Shown: positions 9,744 through 16,978 of the stretch, in pieces | Position numbering within the stretch: the first letter of the stretch is position 1 | How the letters are laid out: the number at the start of each line of letters is the position of its first letter | Assembly (NCBI GenBank): GCA_963840425.1 | Contig: CAWIYZ010000013.1 | Coordinates: 36,187-100,186, forward strand | Length of the DNA: 64,000 nucleotides | Source of the DNA: CADEFX01 sp963840425 | GTDB lineage: Bacteria; Pseudomonadota; Alphaproteobacteria; Rhizobiales; Hyphomicrobiaceae | Direction of reading: 5' to 3' | Notes under the pieces: model-generated | Database searches by the model: none | What the model saw: the letters and a program-made list of their open reading frames with translations, nothing else | Told to the model about the DNA's origin: nothing | Made by a program: the position numbers and the translations under genes

Positions 9744-9759
9744 TGTTACCCTTGGAACA
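9744..9759. promoter_or_regulatory. 16-bp dyad site 1 (TGTTAC-CCTT-GGAACA)
   Basis: This is an imperfect palindrome with half-sites TGTTAC and GGAACA and a 4-nt centre. It has the same 16-bp frame as Crp sites (TGT at one end, ACA at the other). It lies 81 nt upstream of the hlyD-like start codon (minus strand); read towards that gene it is TGTTCC-N4-GTAACA followed by GCA. First of six copies in 5.7 kb. Confidence 0.65.
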
Positions 9760-9810
9760 TGCGCGGGGAATATGCCGATGGCGGCCTACAAACCCGGGAA
9801 ATTGCGCTCG

Positions 9811-9826
9811 TGTTTCTCCGGGAACA
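9811..9826. promoter_or_regulatory. 16-bp dyad site 2 (TGTTTC-TCCG-GGAACA)
   Basis: This copy is followed directly by GCGG and lies 86 nt upstream of the ATG at 9913. The half-sites match the TGTTYC / GRAACA consensus of the other copies. Confidence 0.7.
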
Positions 9827-9912
9827 GCGGTGCTGACGGCCTTCTGGCAAAACTCTGCCATGTCATGCGGTCAGGCGATGTCGCCGGGCCAGCCTCAAGC
9901 GGAGAGAGTGTC

Positions 9913-10128
9913 ATGCACGGAAGAATCACAAAGTTCCGCCACGACATGGGCGTCGGCATCATCGTGGCCGACAACGGCCGCAAGTTCCGCTTCACCGGAA
10001 CGCAGGTGCGCAATTCGACGCCAGAGCTCGTCGGTCAGAGTGTGGATTTCGTGGTCAGCGGCAGCCGGCCGACCGACATCATCATGATGTCCGGGTCACC
10101 CTGGACCGCCTTCGGCGGGATCCGGTGA
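9913..10128 (+). CDS. Small cold-shock-like beta-barrel protein
   Basis: This 71-residue protein starts at the ATG at 9913, preceded by a GGAGAG ribosome-binding site. The pattern GRITKFRHDMGVGIIVADNG, followed by RKFRFTGTQV, resembles the first strands of a cold-shock or S1-like OB fold (G-x-I-x-x-F ... G-x-G-x-I), but the aromatic RNP motifs of true cold-shock proteins are not complete. Nucleic-acid binding is therefore only a possibility. Dyad site 2 lies 86 nt upstream, so it probably belongs to the same regulon as its neighbours. Confidence 0.65.
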   Translation: MHGRITKFRHDMGVGIIVADNGRKFRFTGTQVRNSTPELVGQSVDFVVSGSRPTDIIMMSGSPWTAFGGIR

Positions 10129-10158
10129 CGCTTAAACCTTCGAGCAGGAGCGACCCGG

Positions 10159-10590
10159 ATGCCCGGCACACTGGACCAGACTGATATTCCGCGCGTGGCG
10201 CCAGCAGAGCTGGCGCGCGCCATGCGGTTTATGATCGACAACGGCAAGGGTCTTGTCCTGCTGCGCGGCGTCAACGGCTCCGATATGCGCGAGCTGGAGG
10301 GGGCGATCTGGGATCGGCTGGATGGCGATATCGTCCAGCGCCGTGCGGTGCTGGTGCGGTTCCAATGCCTGGTCGAGGTGTTCTCGGCGCGGCGCCTGCG
10401 GGAACTCATGTTGCGTCGCGGGTTCCGCGTGATCGCGCCAGCCCTTCACGTCGCGGCCGAGATGCGGCTCAGCACGAAATGGGGGTTCAGTCCGCACAAG
10501 TTCAACCTGGCTCTGCAGGTGCTGGTTGTTGAGCTGGAGCAGCAGTCGCGTGTCGTGGTGAACGAGGAAAGGCTGGAGCTGGCGGCGTGA
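10159..10590 (+). CDS. Hypothetical protein, 143 aa
   Basis: This small soluble protein follows the cold-shock-like gene after 30 nt and has an AGGAG ribosome-binding site, so the two may be one transcript. No signal peptide, membrane segment or known motif is visible. The C-terminal half (FNLALQVLVVELEQQSR) looks helical. Function unknown. Confidence 0.6.
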   Translation: MPGTLDQTDIPRVAPAELARAMRFMIDNGKGLVLLRGVNGSDMRELEGAIWDRLDGDIVQRRAVLVRFQCLVEVFSARRLRELMLRRGFRVIAPALHVAAEMRLSTKWGFSPHKFNLALQVLVVELEQQSRVVVNEERLELAA

Positions 10591-10610
10591 GCCGGCAATT
10601 CGCGCCAACG

Positions 10611-10626
10611 TGTTCCCGACGAAACA
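10611..10626. promoter_or_regulatory. 16-bp dyad site 3 (TGTTCC-CGAC-GAAACA)
   Basis: Followed directly by GCGC. It lies 54 nt upstream of the start codon at 10681 and 20 nt after the stop of the preceding gene. Confidence 0.7.
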
Positions 10627-10680
10627 GCGCAGCGCTGGGTAGCGGTGAATACTCTAGCCAGATCGCAAATGGAGCTAGCC

Positions 10681-10890
10681 ATGCTGTCCGATATAGAGTT
10701 TGCATCCCTGCGCCTCCCCCTACTGTTAGGGGCCATTGCCGGCGCAATCTTCGGCGTGCTGACCTCACAGCCATTGCGGGCTTCGGCGCCTATTGCCGAT
10801 GCTGCCGCAACCCAGTCCTGCCGTATCCTGTGCGAGAGCGCGACCTGGCTCAGGGCACCCGTGCGCTACCGCACATCGGGCGCCGGTTAA
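10681..10890 (+). CDS. Small single-span membrane or exported protein
   Basis: This predicted 69-residue protein starts at the ATG at 10681, which has GGAG with 6-nt spacing. One hydrophobic segment (LPLLLGAIAGAIFGVLTS) covers residues ~11-29, followed by a short polar tail with two cysteines. It is supported mainly by the ribosome-binding site and by dyad site 3 lying 54 nt upstream. No homologous family is recognised. Confidence 0.5.
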   Translation: MLSDIEFASLRLPLLLGAIAGAIFGVLTSQPLRASAPIADAAATQSCRILCESATWLRAPVRYRTSGAG

Positions 10891-10978
10891 CGTCAACACT
10901 ATATGCTGTCGGCCCTCGACAAGCGGTTCGTTGCCTGCAAGATGGCAGTAGTGGGCACAGCATCCGGGATGCAAGAAC

Positions 10979-11671
10979 ATGGAGCGCTCGATCGTCGAAC
11001 TCCTGGGGCGCTCGGCGCTGTTCGGCTCGCTGAGCGAGGCCGATCGGGCTGCCATCGCCGGACGCATGCGGCGCGTCCAGTTCGAGCCGGACCAGATGAT
11101 CTTCTCCCGAGGCGATCCCGGCCGCGAGATTTACTTAGTGATCCAGGGCCGCATCCGGCTTTCGGTGCTCTCCAGCGACGGCCGAGAGCTATCGCTGGAC
11201 CATGCTGCGCCCGGCGGCATTTTTGGTGAGATTGCCACGCTCGATGGTGGGGAGCGGACAGCCGGTGCAACCGCCATCACCAAGGTGGAGGCCATGTCCC
11301 TGCCGCAGCGGGCGCTGATGGAGTTGATCGAAAGCAACCCTAAGGTGGCCATGGCTGCCGTCCGGTTCCTGTGTACGCGCCTGCGCGAGACGGATCAGCG
11401 GCTGGAGGCGATCGCGCTGCATCGCATCGAGGTACGTCTGGCGCGGCTAATGCTGTCCGCGCTCAGGATCAAGACGCCCAATGTGAAGGGCGCCAAGGTG
11501 CCCCTCGATCTCGGCATGTCGCAGGGCGAGCTGGCCCTGCTGATCGGGGCCAGCCGGCCCAAGGTCAACGTGGCGCTGACCATGCTCGAGGACATGGGTG
11601 CGATCGCCCGGGCCGGGGCCGGGTTCACGTGCGACACGTCCGTGTTGGAAAGCATCGCCGACATGGAATGA
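10979..11671 (+). CDS. Crp/Fnr-family transcriptional regulator (candidate dyad-binding protein)
   Basis: This 230-residue regulator has a cyclic-nucleotide-binding-like beta-roll (~10-125; GDPGREIYLVIQGRIRLSVL, then GGIFGEIATLDGGERTAGA), a long dimer helix and a C-terminal winged HTH (MSQGELALLIGASRPKVNVAL). The N terminus has no Fnr-type cysteine cluster, so an oxygen-sensing Fe-S cluster is unlikely. It lies in the middle of six 16-bp dyads of Crp geometry found at neighbouring genes, and is the obvious candidate to bind them. Its own upstream region has no clear copy. Confidence 0.92.
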   Translation: MERSIVELLGRSALFGSLSEADRAAIAGRMRRVQFEPDQMIFSRGDPGREIYLVIQGRIRLSVLSSDGRELSLDHAAPGGIFGEIATLDGGERTAGATAITKVEAMSLPQRALMELIESNPKVAMAAVRFLCTRLRETDQRLEAIALHRIEVRLARLMLSALRIKTPNVKGAKVPLDLGMSQGELALLIGASRPKVNVALTMLEDMGAIARAGAGFTCDTSVLESIADME

Positions 11672-11739
11672 GGGCTGCCGGCGCGCAGGCTGACAACCCC
11701 TTCCGGTTGAAAATCTTCCCGATAAAGCAAGGCCTTCCC

Positions 11740-11755
11740 TGTTCCTCCTGGAACA
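11740..11755. promoter_or_regulatory. 16-bp dyad site 4, perfect (TGTTCC-TCCT-GGAACA)
   Basis: This is the only fully symmetrical copy and is followed by GCGC. It lies 60 nt upstream of the hydrolase start codon at 11816 and 68 nt after the stop of the Crp/Fnr gene. Confidence 0.75.
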
Positions 11756-11815
11756 GCGCGGTATGCAGCTCCCGCCTAGTGTCGAGCATCACCTCGAACA
11801 AAGCGGGGCATAGGA

Positions 11816-12607
11816 ATGTCATTCAACGACAGAATTAACCGCGCCTCTGGGGGTCGGGTCGGCATCCTTCTGATGCAGGCTCCGGGAGAGGTGGCGTCCG
11901 GATTGTCTTCCGTCGCCGAAGAATTGGCACGCGCGGGACATGCCGTGCGCTGCCTGCAGCCATCAGCCTCGCACGAGGAAGGTAAGGCTGCCCGGTGGTG
12001 GGATTGGTATGCCGAGGCCGAGGCCGCGCTGGCAGACATGCGGAGGGATTGCGAGGTGGTCATCGCCGGCGGCTCGTCGGTGGGGGCGGCGCTTGGCCTG
12101 TTGTTGGCCGCTAACCATCCGAAGGACGTGCAGGGAACAGCGCTATTCGCACCAACATTGTGGCTCAACGGCCGGCTCGCGCCCCGGGCGGCCATGCTGG
12201 TGTGTCTCGCCCTGGGCCGGCGAGCCGCGGAGGCTATCGGCATCTCACCCTGGCTGTCGCAGGGGGCGAGCATTCCAGCCGAGACCCTGGCGGAGCATCG
12301 GCGCCTTCTGGAAGCGGCCCGGCGCGCGTTGAAGGGCATCAGTCAGCCGGCCTTGATCGTGCATTCGCGCGAGGACCGCTGCGCAGGCCTGGACAATGCC
12401 GGCTATCTCCAGCGCAACTTGCGGGGACTGGTGGACATGGTGGTGCTGGGCGGCAGCCATCAGAGCGCGGGCCTGGACCGCCAACACGATCTTGTTGCTG
12501 AGAAGGCCAGGGCCTTCGTCGAAGCCGTGTCCAGACGCCCGCGGATCGTGCCCGTGAGACCGCAGGCGGCTCAGCCGGTGGCCCTGCTGAAGGCCCACGC
12601 GGCGTGA
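11816..12607 (+). CDS. Alpha/beta hydrolase, carboxylesterase-like
   Basis: This 263-residue cytoplasmic hydrolase has the nucleophile elbow GSSVG at 86-90 (Ser88), a candidate acid in HSREDRCAG and a candidate histidine in LGGSHQSAG, in the order expected for an alpha/beta hydrolase. The layout resembles Est30-type carboxylesterases. It starts a transcription unit behind dyad site 4. The natural substrate is unknown. Confidence 0.8.
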   Translation: MSFNDRINRASGGRVGILLMQAPGEVASGLSSVAEELARAGHAVRCLQPSASHEEGKAARWWDWYAEAEAALADMRRDCEVVIAGGSSVGAALGLLLAANHPKDVQGTALFAPTLWLNGRLAPRAAMLVCLALGRRAAEAIGISPWLSQGASIPAETLAEHRRLLEAARRALKGISQPALIVHSREDRCAGLDNAGYLQRNLRGLVDMVVLGGSHQSAGLDRQHDLVAEKARAFVEAVSRRPRIVPVRPQAAQPVALLKAHAA

Positions 12608-12657
12608 CATGCAACCGCCGGTGACGGCACGGCGGCCCTCAAAAATGGATTGCGTCC

Positions 12658-12673
12658 TGTTCCGAGGGAAACA
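12658..12673. promoter_or_regulatory. 16-bp dyad site 5 (TGTTCC-GAGG-GAAACA)
   Basis: Followed directly by GCGG. It lies 67 nt upstream of the ATG at 12741, the first gene of a probable unit that continues into the ABC exporter. Confidence 0.7.
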
Positions 12674-12740
12674 GCGGCCATCCGTGCGGTGGTTCAGGAT
12701 CGGGACAAGTGAACAAGCCCACTGTGAAAGGACCAACGTC

Positions 12741-13415
12741 ATGAACAAGCTGATCCTCGCCGCTGCAGCCGCCGCGACCGTCTTCGGAGCCGGCTCCGCC
12801 GCGTTCGTGCCGGAAGCCGAGGCCGGCATGCGGATCGGCTTCGGTTTTCGCCATCACGTCTTCCGCCCGCACTTTCACACTCCGCCTACGTTCTACAGAG
12901 CACCCGACGAGGACGAGGTGCGCATCAAGCGTCGCATCGCGCGCAGCAAGCCGCAGCCGGAGAAGAAGGTTGTGCCACTCGTGAAGTTCGCCGACGGCAC
13001 CGGCCGCCAGTTCGATCCGGCCAGCAAGGTGTGGTTCGACGGCAGGAGCCAGTGCTTCTCGGGTAAGCAACAGTTCACCTTCAAGAACGACTCCTGGTTC
13101 TACGGCTCCTCGAAGTGGACCGAGGCCAACGGCATCTGGAAGACCAACTCCGCGGAGGCGCCCGAGCTCGTGAGCTGCGAGAGCGTGCCCTCGTTCGCGG
13201 CCAAGGCCAACGCCTTCACCTCGAAGACGGCGAATCAGGGCGAGAGCTCCAAGGGCGCGGCCGAGCAGCCGGTGAAGACGCCGCCAGCAGCGAAGATCAA
13301 GACGGCCGAAGGCACCGGCTCGAGCGAGACCGCAAAGGCGGCGCCCGCTCCGACCGAGTGCAAGAAGTACTTCCCGAGCATCGGTCAGATGTTGGTCGTG
13401 CCCTGCGGCGAGTAA
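12741..13415 (+). CDS. Secreted hypothetical protein, 224 aa
   Basis: The start is the ATG at 12741, with AAAGGA upstream. Residues 1-~27 form a signal peptide (AAAAATVFGAGSAAF ... AEAG). The mature part has a Pro/His-rich stretch, a Trp/Phe-rich block (KVWFDGRSQCFSGKQQFTFK) that looks like repeated short beta-strands, then a Lys/Ala/Thr-rich linker and two C-terminal cysteines. It probably acts in the periplasm or at the cell surface. The DevC-like permease follows after 48 nt. No family assigned. Confidence 0.7.
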   Translation: MNKLILAAAAAATVFGAGSAAFVPEAEAGMRIGFGFRHHVFRPHFHTPPTFYRAPDEDEVRIKRRIARSKPQPEKKVVPLVKFADGTGRQFDPASKVWFDGRSQCFSGKQQFTFKNDSWFYGSSKWTEANGIWKTNSAEAPELVSCESVPSFAAKANAFTSKTANQGESSKGAAEQPVKTPPAAKIKTAEGTGSSETAKAAPAPTECKKYFPSIGQMLVVPCGE

Positions 13416-13463
13416 GCCGCAACTAGGTAGAGAAACGGTCAAGCGAGCTCGAGGGAGCCAGTC

Positions 13464-14669
13464 ATGCAGGTCGCAGCCGCCACAACCACCGCCCAAGCGC
13501 CGGTCCGGTCAGTCCGGGCCGGTAAGAAGCGCAGAGCCCTGCCAATGGTGCCGAAGCTGGCCTATCGCAATCTCTTCCATGATCGCCTGAGCCTGGCGGT
13601 GACGCTGACCGGCATCGTCTTCTCGGTGGTGCTGGTGGCGGTGCAGTTCGGCATCTACCTCGGCTCCGAGAATCGGATCGCCGCCATGCTCGATCATGCC
13701 GAGGCCGATCTTTGGGTCGTGCCGCTCGGTACCAAGAGCTTCGATGATCCTTCATTCCTGTCGGGCCGCGAGCGGCACGCCATCCTGTCCACGCGTGGCG
13801 TCGCCGGCGTGGAGGAGCTGGTGGTCGGTTTCGCGAGCTGGCGCAAGCCCAAGGGCGGCTCGACCGCGGCGCTCGTGGTCGGCTCCGACACGTCACGCGG
13901 CAAGCTGCCCTGGGACGTGGTCGAGGGAAGCATTGCCGCCCTGTCCGCGCCGAACGGCGTGGCGGTCGACAAGACCTACTTCACCGAGCTCGGCATCAGC
14001 CGTCTGGGCGACAAGGCCGAGGTCAACAACATCGAGGTGACGGCAACGGCGGTGACGAACGGCATCCGCTCGTTCACGACGCTGCCCTACGTCTTCACCA
14101 CGCTCGGCACCGCACGCAACCTGCTCGATGCCGCCTCCGACCAGACCTCCTACACACTCGTGCGCGTTACATCGGCTGCCGAAATCGAGAGCGTGCGCAA
14201 GAGCCTGGCGGCTCGTCTGCCGGACACCGAGATCCTGACGCACGAGGAGTTCCGCACGCGCAGCCTCGACTACTGGCTGTTCGAGACGGGCGCCGGCTCG
14301 GCGCTGATCGCGGGCGCCATCCTCGGCATCATCGTCGGCATCGTGATCGTGGCGCAGACGCTGTATGCCAGCACCAAGGATCACCTGAACGAATTCGCCA
14401 CGCTGCGTGCCCTCGGCGCCTCGGCTGGCTACATCCATCGCGTCATCCTGATGCAAGCGGTGCTGAGCGCGGCGCTGGGCTACATCCTCGGCATGTGCCT
14501 CAGCATGTTGGTGATCTGGGCTTCCAGTGAGTCGACGCTGCTGATCGTGATGACGACGAACCTCGCACTCTTCCTGCTCGTGCTGACGGTCGGCATGTGC
14601 GTGCTCGCCGCAGTTTGCGCCATCTTCAAGGTCACCCGCATCGACCCGGCCGTCGTGTTCAGCCGGTAA
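13464..14669 (+). CDS. DevC/FtsX-type ABC exporter permease
   Basis: This 401-residue membrane protein has one N-terminal span (~40-65), a large periplasmic domain (~70-275) and three C-terminal spans (~280-395), the DevC/MacB-like FtsX topology. The conserved ATLRALGASAGYIHRVILMQ coupling region is present. The ATPase gene starts immediately after its stop codon. The adaptor is probably the hlyD-like gene at 8547-9662. Confidence 0.9.
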   Translation: MQVAAATTTAQAPVRSVRAGKKRRALPMVPKLAYRNLFHDRLSLAVTLTGIVFSVVLVAVQFGIYLGSENRIAAMLDHAEADLWVVPLGTKSFDDPSFLSGRERHAILSTRGVAGVEELVVGFASWRKPKGGSTAALVVGSDTSRGKLPWDVVEGSIAALSAPNGVAVDKTYFTELGISRLGDKAEVNNIEVTATAVTNGIRSFTTLPYVFTTLGTARNLLDAASDQTSYTLVRVTSAAEIESVRKSLAARLPDTEILTHEEFRTRSLDYWLFETGAGSALIAGAILGIIVGIVIVAQTLYASTKDHLNEFATLRALGASAGYIHRVILMQAVLSAALGYILGMCLSMLVIWASSESTLLIVMTTNLALFLLVLTVGMCVLAAVCAIFKVTRIDPAVVFSR

Positions 14670-15458
14670 ATGGAGACAACGACAATGACGCGTCCCATCC
14701 TCGAAGCTCAGAACATCATCAAGACGCTCGGCTCGGGCCCCGCGCAAGTGCAGGTGTTGAAGGGCGTGAACTTCGACCTCATGCCAGGCGAGCTGACGCT
14801 GCTCATGGGCCCCTCGGGCAGTGGCAAGACCACCCTGCTGTCGATCCTGGGCTGCATCCTGACGCCCGACTCCGGCTCGCTACAGATCGCCGGCCAGTCG
14901 ACCGCCGGCCTCAATGCGGAAAGCATGGCGGACCTACGCCGCCGGCACGTCGGCTTCGTGTTCCAAGCCTATAACCTGGTGCCGACGTTGACGGCGCTCG
15001 AGAATGTCATGCTGGCGCTGGATCTGCGCGGTGCCTCGATGGCCGATGCGCCGGATCTGGCCGCCGATGCGCTGCGCGCGGTCGGGCTGTCGCATCGCGA
15101 AAATGCGATGCCGGGTAAACTCAGCGGCGGCGAGAAGCAGCGCGTCTCTATCGCCCGTGCCTTGGCGGGCTCACCCTCGGTCATCCTCGCGGATGAGCCG
15201 ACGGCGGCGCTCGATGCGGAGAACGGCAAGGCCGTGATGGAGCTGCTGGCGCAGGTGGCCAAGGACTCCAACCGCGGCGTGCTCGCGGTCACGCACGACC
15301 ATCGCACGCTCGAGTACGCCGATCGCATCATCAGGATCGAGGACGGACGTATCGTCGGGCGCGCGCGCCGCCGCGAGGCCGGCGCGCCAATCACGCCGAA
15401 TGTGTCATGGGGAACAGCGGGTCACGCACTCGTCGAGCATGCTGAGGCCATGGCCTGA
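14670..15458 (+). CDS. ABC exporter ATPase (DevA/LolD-like)
   Basis: This 262-residue nucleotide-binding subunit has Walker A GPSGSGKT (47-54), a Q loop around FVFQAYN, signature LSGGEKQR (151-158), Walker B VILADE (171-176) and the switch histidine in VTHDH. The start used directly abuts the permease stop codon; a second in-frame ATG at 14685 also fits. Its 3' end contains dyad site 6, which appears to serve the next gene. Confidence 0.92.
   Translation: METTTMTRPILEAQNIIKTLGSGPAQVQVLKGVNFDLMPGELTLLMGPSGSGKTTLLSILGCILTPDSGSLQIAGQSTAGLNAESMADLRRRHVGFVFQAYNLVPTLTALENVMLALDLRGASMADAPDLAADALRAVGLSHRENAMPGKLSGGEKQRVSIARALAGSPSVILADEPTAALDAENGKAVMELLAQVAKDSNRGVLAVTHDHRTLEYADRIIRIEDGRIVGRARRREAGAPITPNVSWGTAGHALVEHAEAMA
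15401..15416. promoter_or_regulatory. 16-bp dyad site 6 (TGTGTC-ATGG-GGAACA)
   Basis: This is the weakest copy (one half-site TGTGTC) and lies inside the last codons of the ABC ATPase gene. It is followed by GCGG like the others and is 83 nt upstream of the ATG at 15500, within the spacing range of the other sites. Confidence 0.5.
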
Positions 15459-15499
15459 TCGCAGGCGATCGGGATCGATCCAACGAGGAGCACATCGAC

Positions 15500-15916
15500 A
15501 TGAACACGCAAGTCAAACGTCTCCTGCAAGTAGCGTCTCTTGCTCTGGTGAGCTTTGCAGCCGTAGGTCCCGCGTCGGCCGGCTCCGCCACCGGCCTGTG
15601 GATCGACCACACCGGTCGTGGCGGCATCGAGATCAGCAATTGTGGCGCCAATTTATGCGGTCGCCTCGTGTGGTTGAAGGACGAGAAGAACAGCAAGGCT
15701 TGCGGCACGCAGATTATCGGCAACGTCAAGCCGGTGGCCGGCGGCAAGTGGGATGGTGGCTGGATCTATGATCCCGACCAGGGCGCCAAGTACAGCGTCG
15801 AGATCACCCCCATGGGCGATAAGCTCAAGGTCATGGGCTATCAGGGCTCCAAGTTCCTGAGCGAGACCATGATCTGGCGGCGTGCGTCGGGCGAGTTGAA
15901 GCGCTGCTCGGCCTGA
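15500..15916 (+). CDS. DUF2147-family secreted protein
   Basis: This 138-residue protein has a signal peptide (1-~27, ending GPASAGS). The mature part begins GLWIDHTGRGGIEISNC and contains LCGRLVWLKD, with conserved cysteines and a C-terminal WRRASGELKRC, the DUF2147 pattern. These are periplasmic or outer-membrane-associated proteins of unknown role, common in alphaproteobacteria. It is the last gene of the dyad region. Confidence 0.88.
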   Translation: MNTQVKRLLQVASLALVSFAAVGPASAGSATGLWIDHTGRGGIEISNCGANLCGRLVWLKDEKNSKACGTQIIGNVKPVAGGKWDGGWIYDPDQGAKYSVEITPMGDKLKVMGYQGSKFLSETMIWRRASGELKRCSA

Positions 15917-15941
15917 GTCAGCCAGTTGTTTTTTCAGTCGA

Positions 15942-15970
15942 GGCGCCGCTGCCAGTCAGGCAGCGGCGCC
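15942..15970 (+). terminator. Strong GC hairpin after DUF2147 gene
   Basis: GGCGCCGCTGCC (15942-15953) pairs perfectly with GGCAGCGGCGCC (15959-15970) around a 5-nt loop. It lies 25 nt after the stop codon. The following T tract is weak (TTCGCGTT), so termination is likely but not certain. Confidence 0.6.
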
Positions 15971-16082
15971 TTCGCGTTGATGGGTTGTTCTGGGCATGTG
16001 CCCTATGCAAGACTTCCTCGGTTTCTCTGCCATCTGAAAGCAGAGCAAGATACGCATCGAGGAAGCGCACAGGAGAGCGTTC

Positions 16083-16973
16083 ATGGCGGCAGCAACGGCA
16101 AAGCCCATTCAGGCGTCTGGATCGCATGCTTTCGACGTCGAGGACGTCGAATATCTGCGGCACGGCGACAAGCCGCTTCTGGCGCGCCTTTTCAAGCCGA
16201 AGGGTGCGGGACCGTTCCCGATGATGATCGACCTGCATGGCGGGGCTTGGTGCAACGGCGATCGCCTGAACGACACGCCCCTCAACGAGGCGCTGGCGCA
16301 GAACGGCATTCTCGTCGCGGCGCTGGACTTCCGCATGCCGCCACAGGCTGCCTATCCGGCGTCGATGGCGGATATCAACTATGGCGTGCGCTGGCTGAAG
16401 TCGCAGGCATCCGCGCTGAAGGGCCGTCCGGGCCGCGTCGGTGTGATCGGCATCTCGAGCGGCGGACATCAGGGTATGCTCGCGGCCATGCGGCCGAACG
16501 ATCCGCGCTATGTGGCATTGCCGATCTCTGGCGGGGCCAACATCGACGCGCGCATCGCCTGCGTGGTGATGTGCTGGCCCGTGATCGACCCGCTGGGCCG
16601 TTATCGCTACGCGCAGCGCTTGACGGCTTCAGGCGGGAAGTATCCCGAAGCATTGGATCGCGTGCTGCCGCTGCACATCAAATATTGGGGCGACGAAGCG
16701 GCCATGGACGAAGGCAACCCTGTTGGCGCGTTGGAGCGCGGCGAGAATGCGGAGCTGCCGCCAGTGCTCTATGTGCAGGGTGCCGCGGACCTTGTGCATC
16801 CGGCCGCCGACCGCGAGCGCTTCATCGCAAACTACCGCAAGCGCGGCGGTGAGGTCGATCTGGCCCTCTATGAGGGCGAGGTCGAAGGTTTCGTCGTGCG
16901 CAATGCCGGATCGCCTGCGGCGGCACAGGCCAAGGAGAGGATCATCGCGTTCGTGCACAAGCATCTGGGCTGA
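16083..16973 (+). CDS. Alpha/beta hydrolase, HSL-like, catalytic His replaced
   Basis: This 296-residue protein has the oxyanion HGG motif at 52-54 and the nucleophile elbow GISSGG at 123-128 (Ser125), as in hormone-sensitive-lipase-like esterases. The acid is probably the Asp in QGAADLVHP. At the position where the family carries G-x-x-H-G-F the sequence reads GEVEGF, so the usual catalytic histidine appears to be glutamate. The aldolase gene follows after only 5 nt, so the two are almost certainly co-transcribed. Confidence 0.8.
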   Translation: MAAATAKPIQASGSHAFDVEDVEYLRHGDKPLLARLFKPKGAGPFPMMIDLHGGAWCNGDRLNDTPLNEALAQNGILVAALDFRMPPQAAYPASMADINYGVRWLKSQASALKGRPGRVGVIGISSGGHQGMLAAMRPNDPRYVALPISGGANIDARIACVVMCWPVIDPLGRYRYAQRLTASGGKYPEALDRVLPLHIKYWGDEAAMDEGNPVGALERGENAELPPVLYVQGAADLVHPAADRERFIANYRKRGGEVDLALYEGEVEGFVVRNAGSPAAAQAKERIIAFVHKHLG

Positions 16974-16978
16974 ACGCG

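Noticed and set aside
12639..13496. 285-codon minus-strand frame opposite the secreted protein
   Set aside because: Leu/Gly/Arg-rich antisense of a gene with signal peptide and proper start; typical high-GC shadow.
13893..14747. Long minus-strand frame opposite the ABC permease gene
   Set aside because: It mirrors a clearly real FtsX-type gene, has His/Arg/Asp-rich shadow composition and no ribosome-binding site.
9744..15416. Reading the GGAAC parts of the dyads as EcfG (general stress sigma) -35 boxes
   Set aside because: The sites are palindromic with fixed 16-bp size, and no CGTT-like -10 appears at 16-19 nt after GGAAC in any copy.
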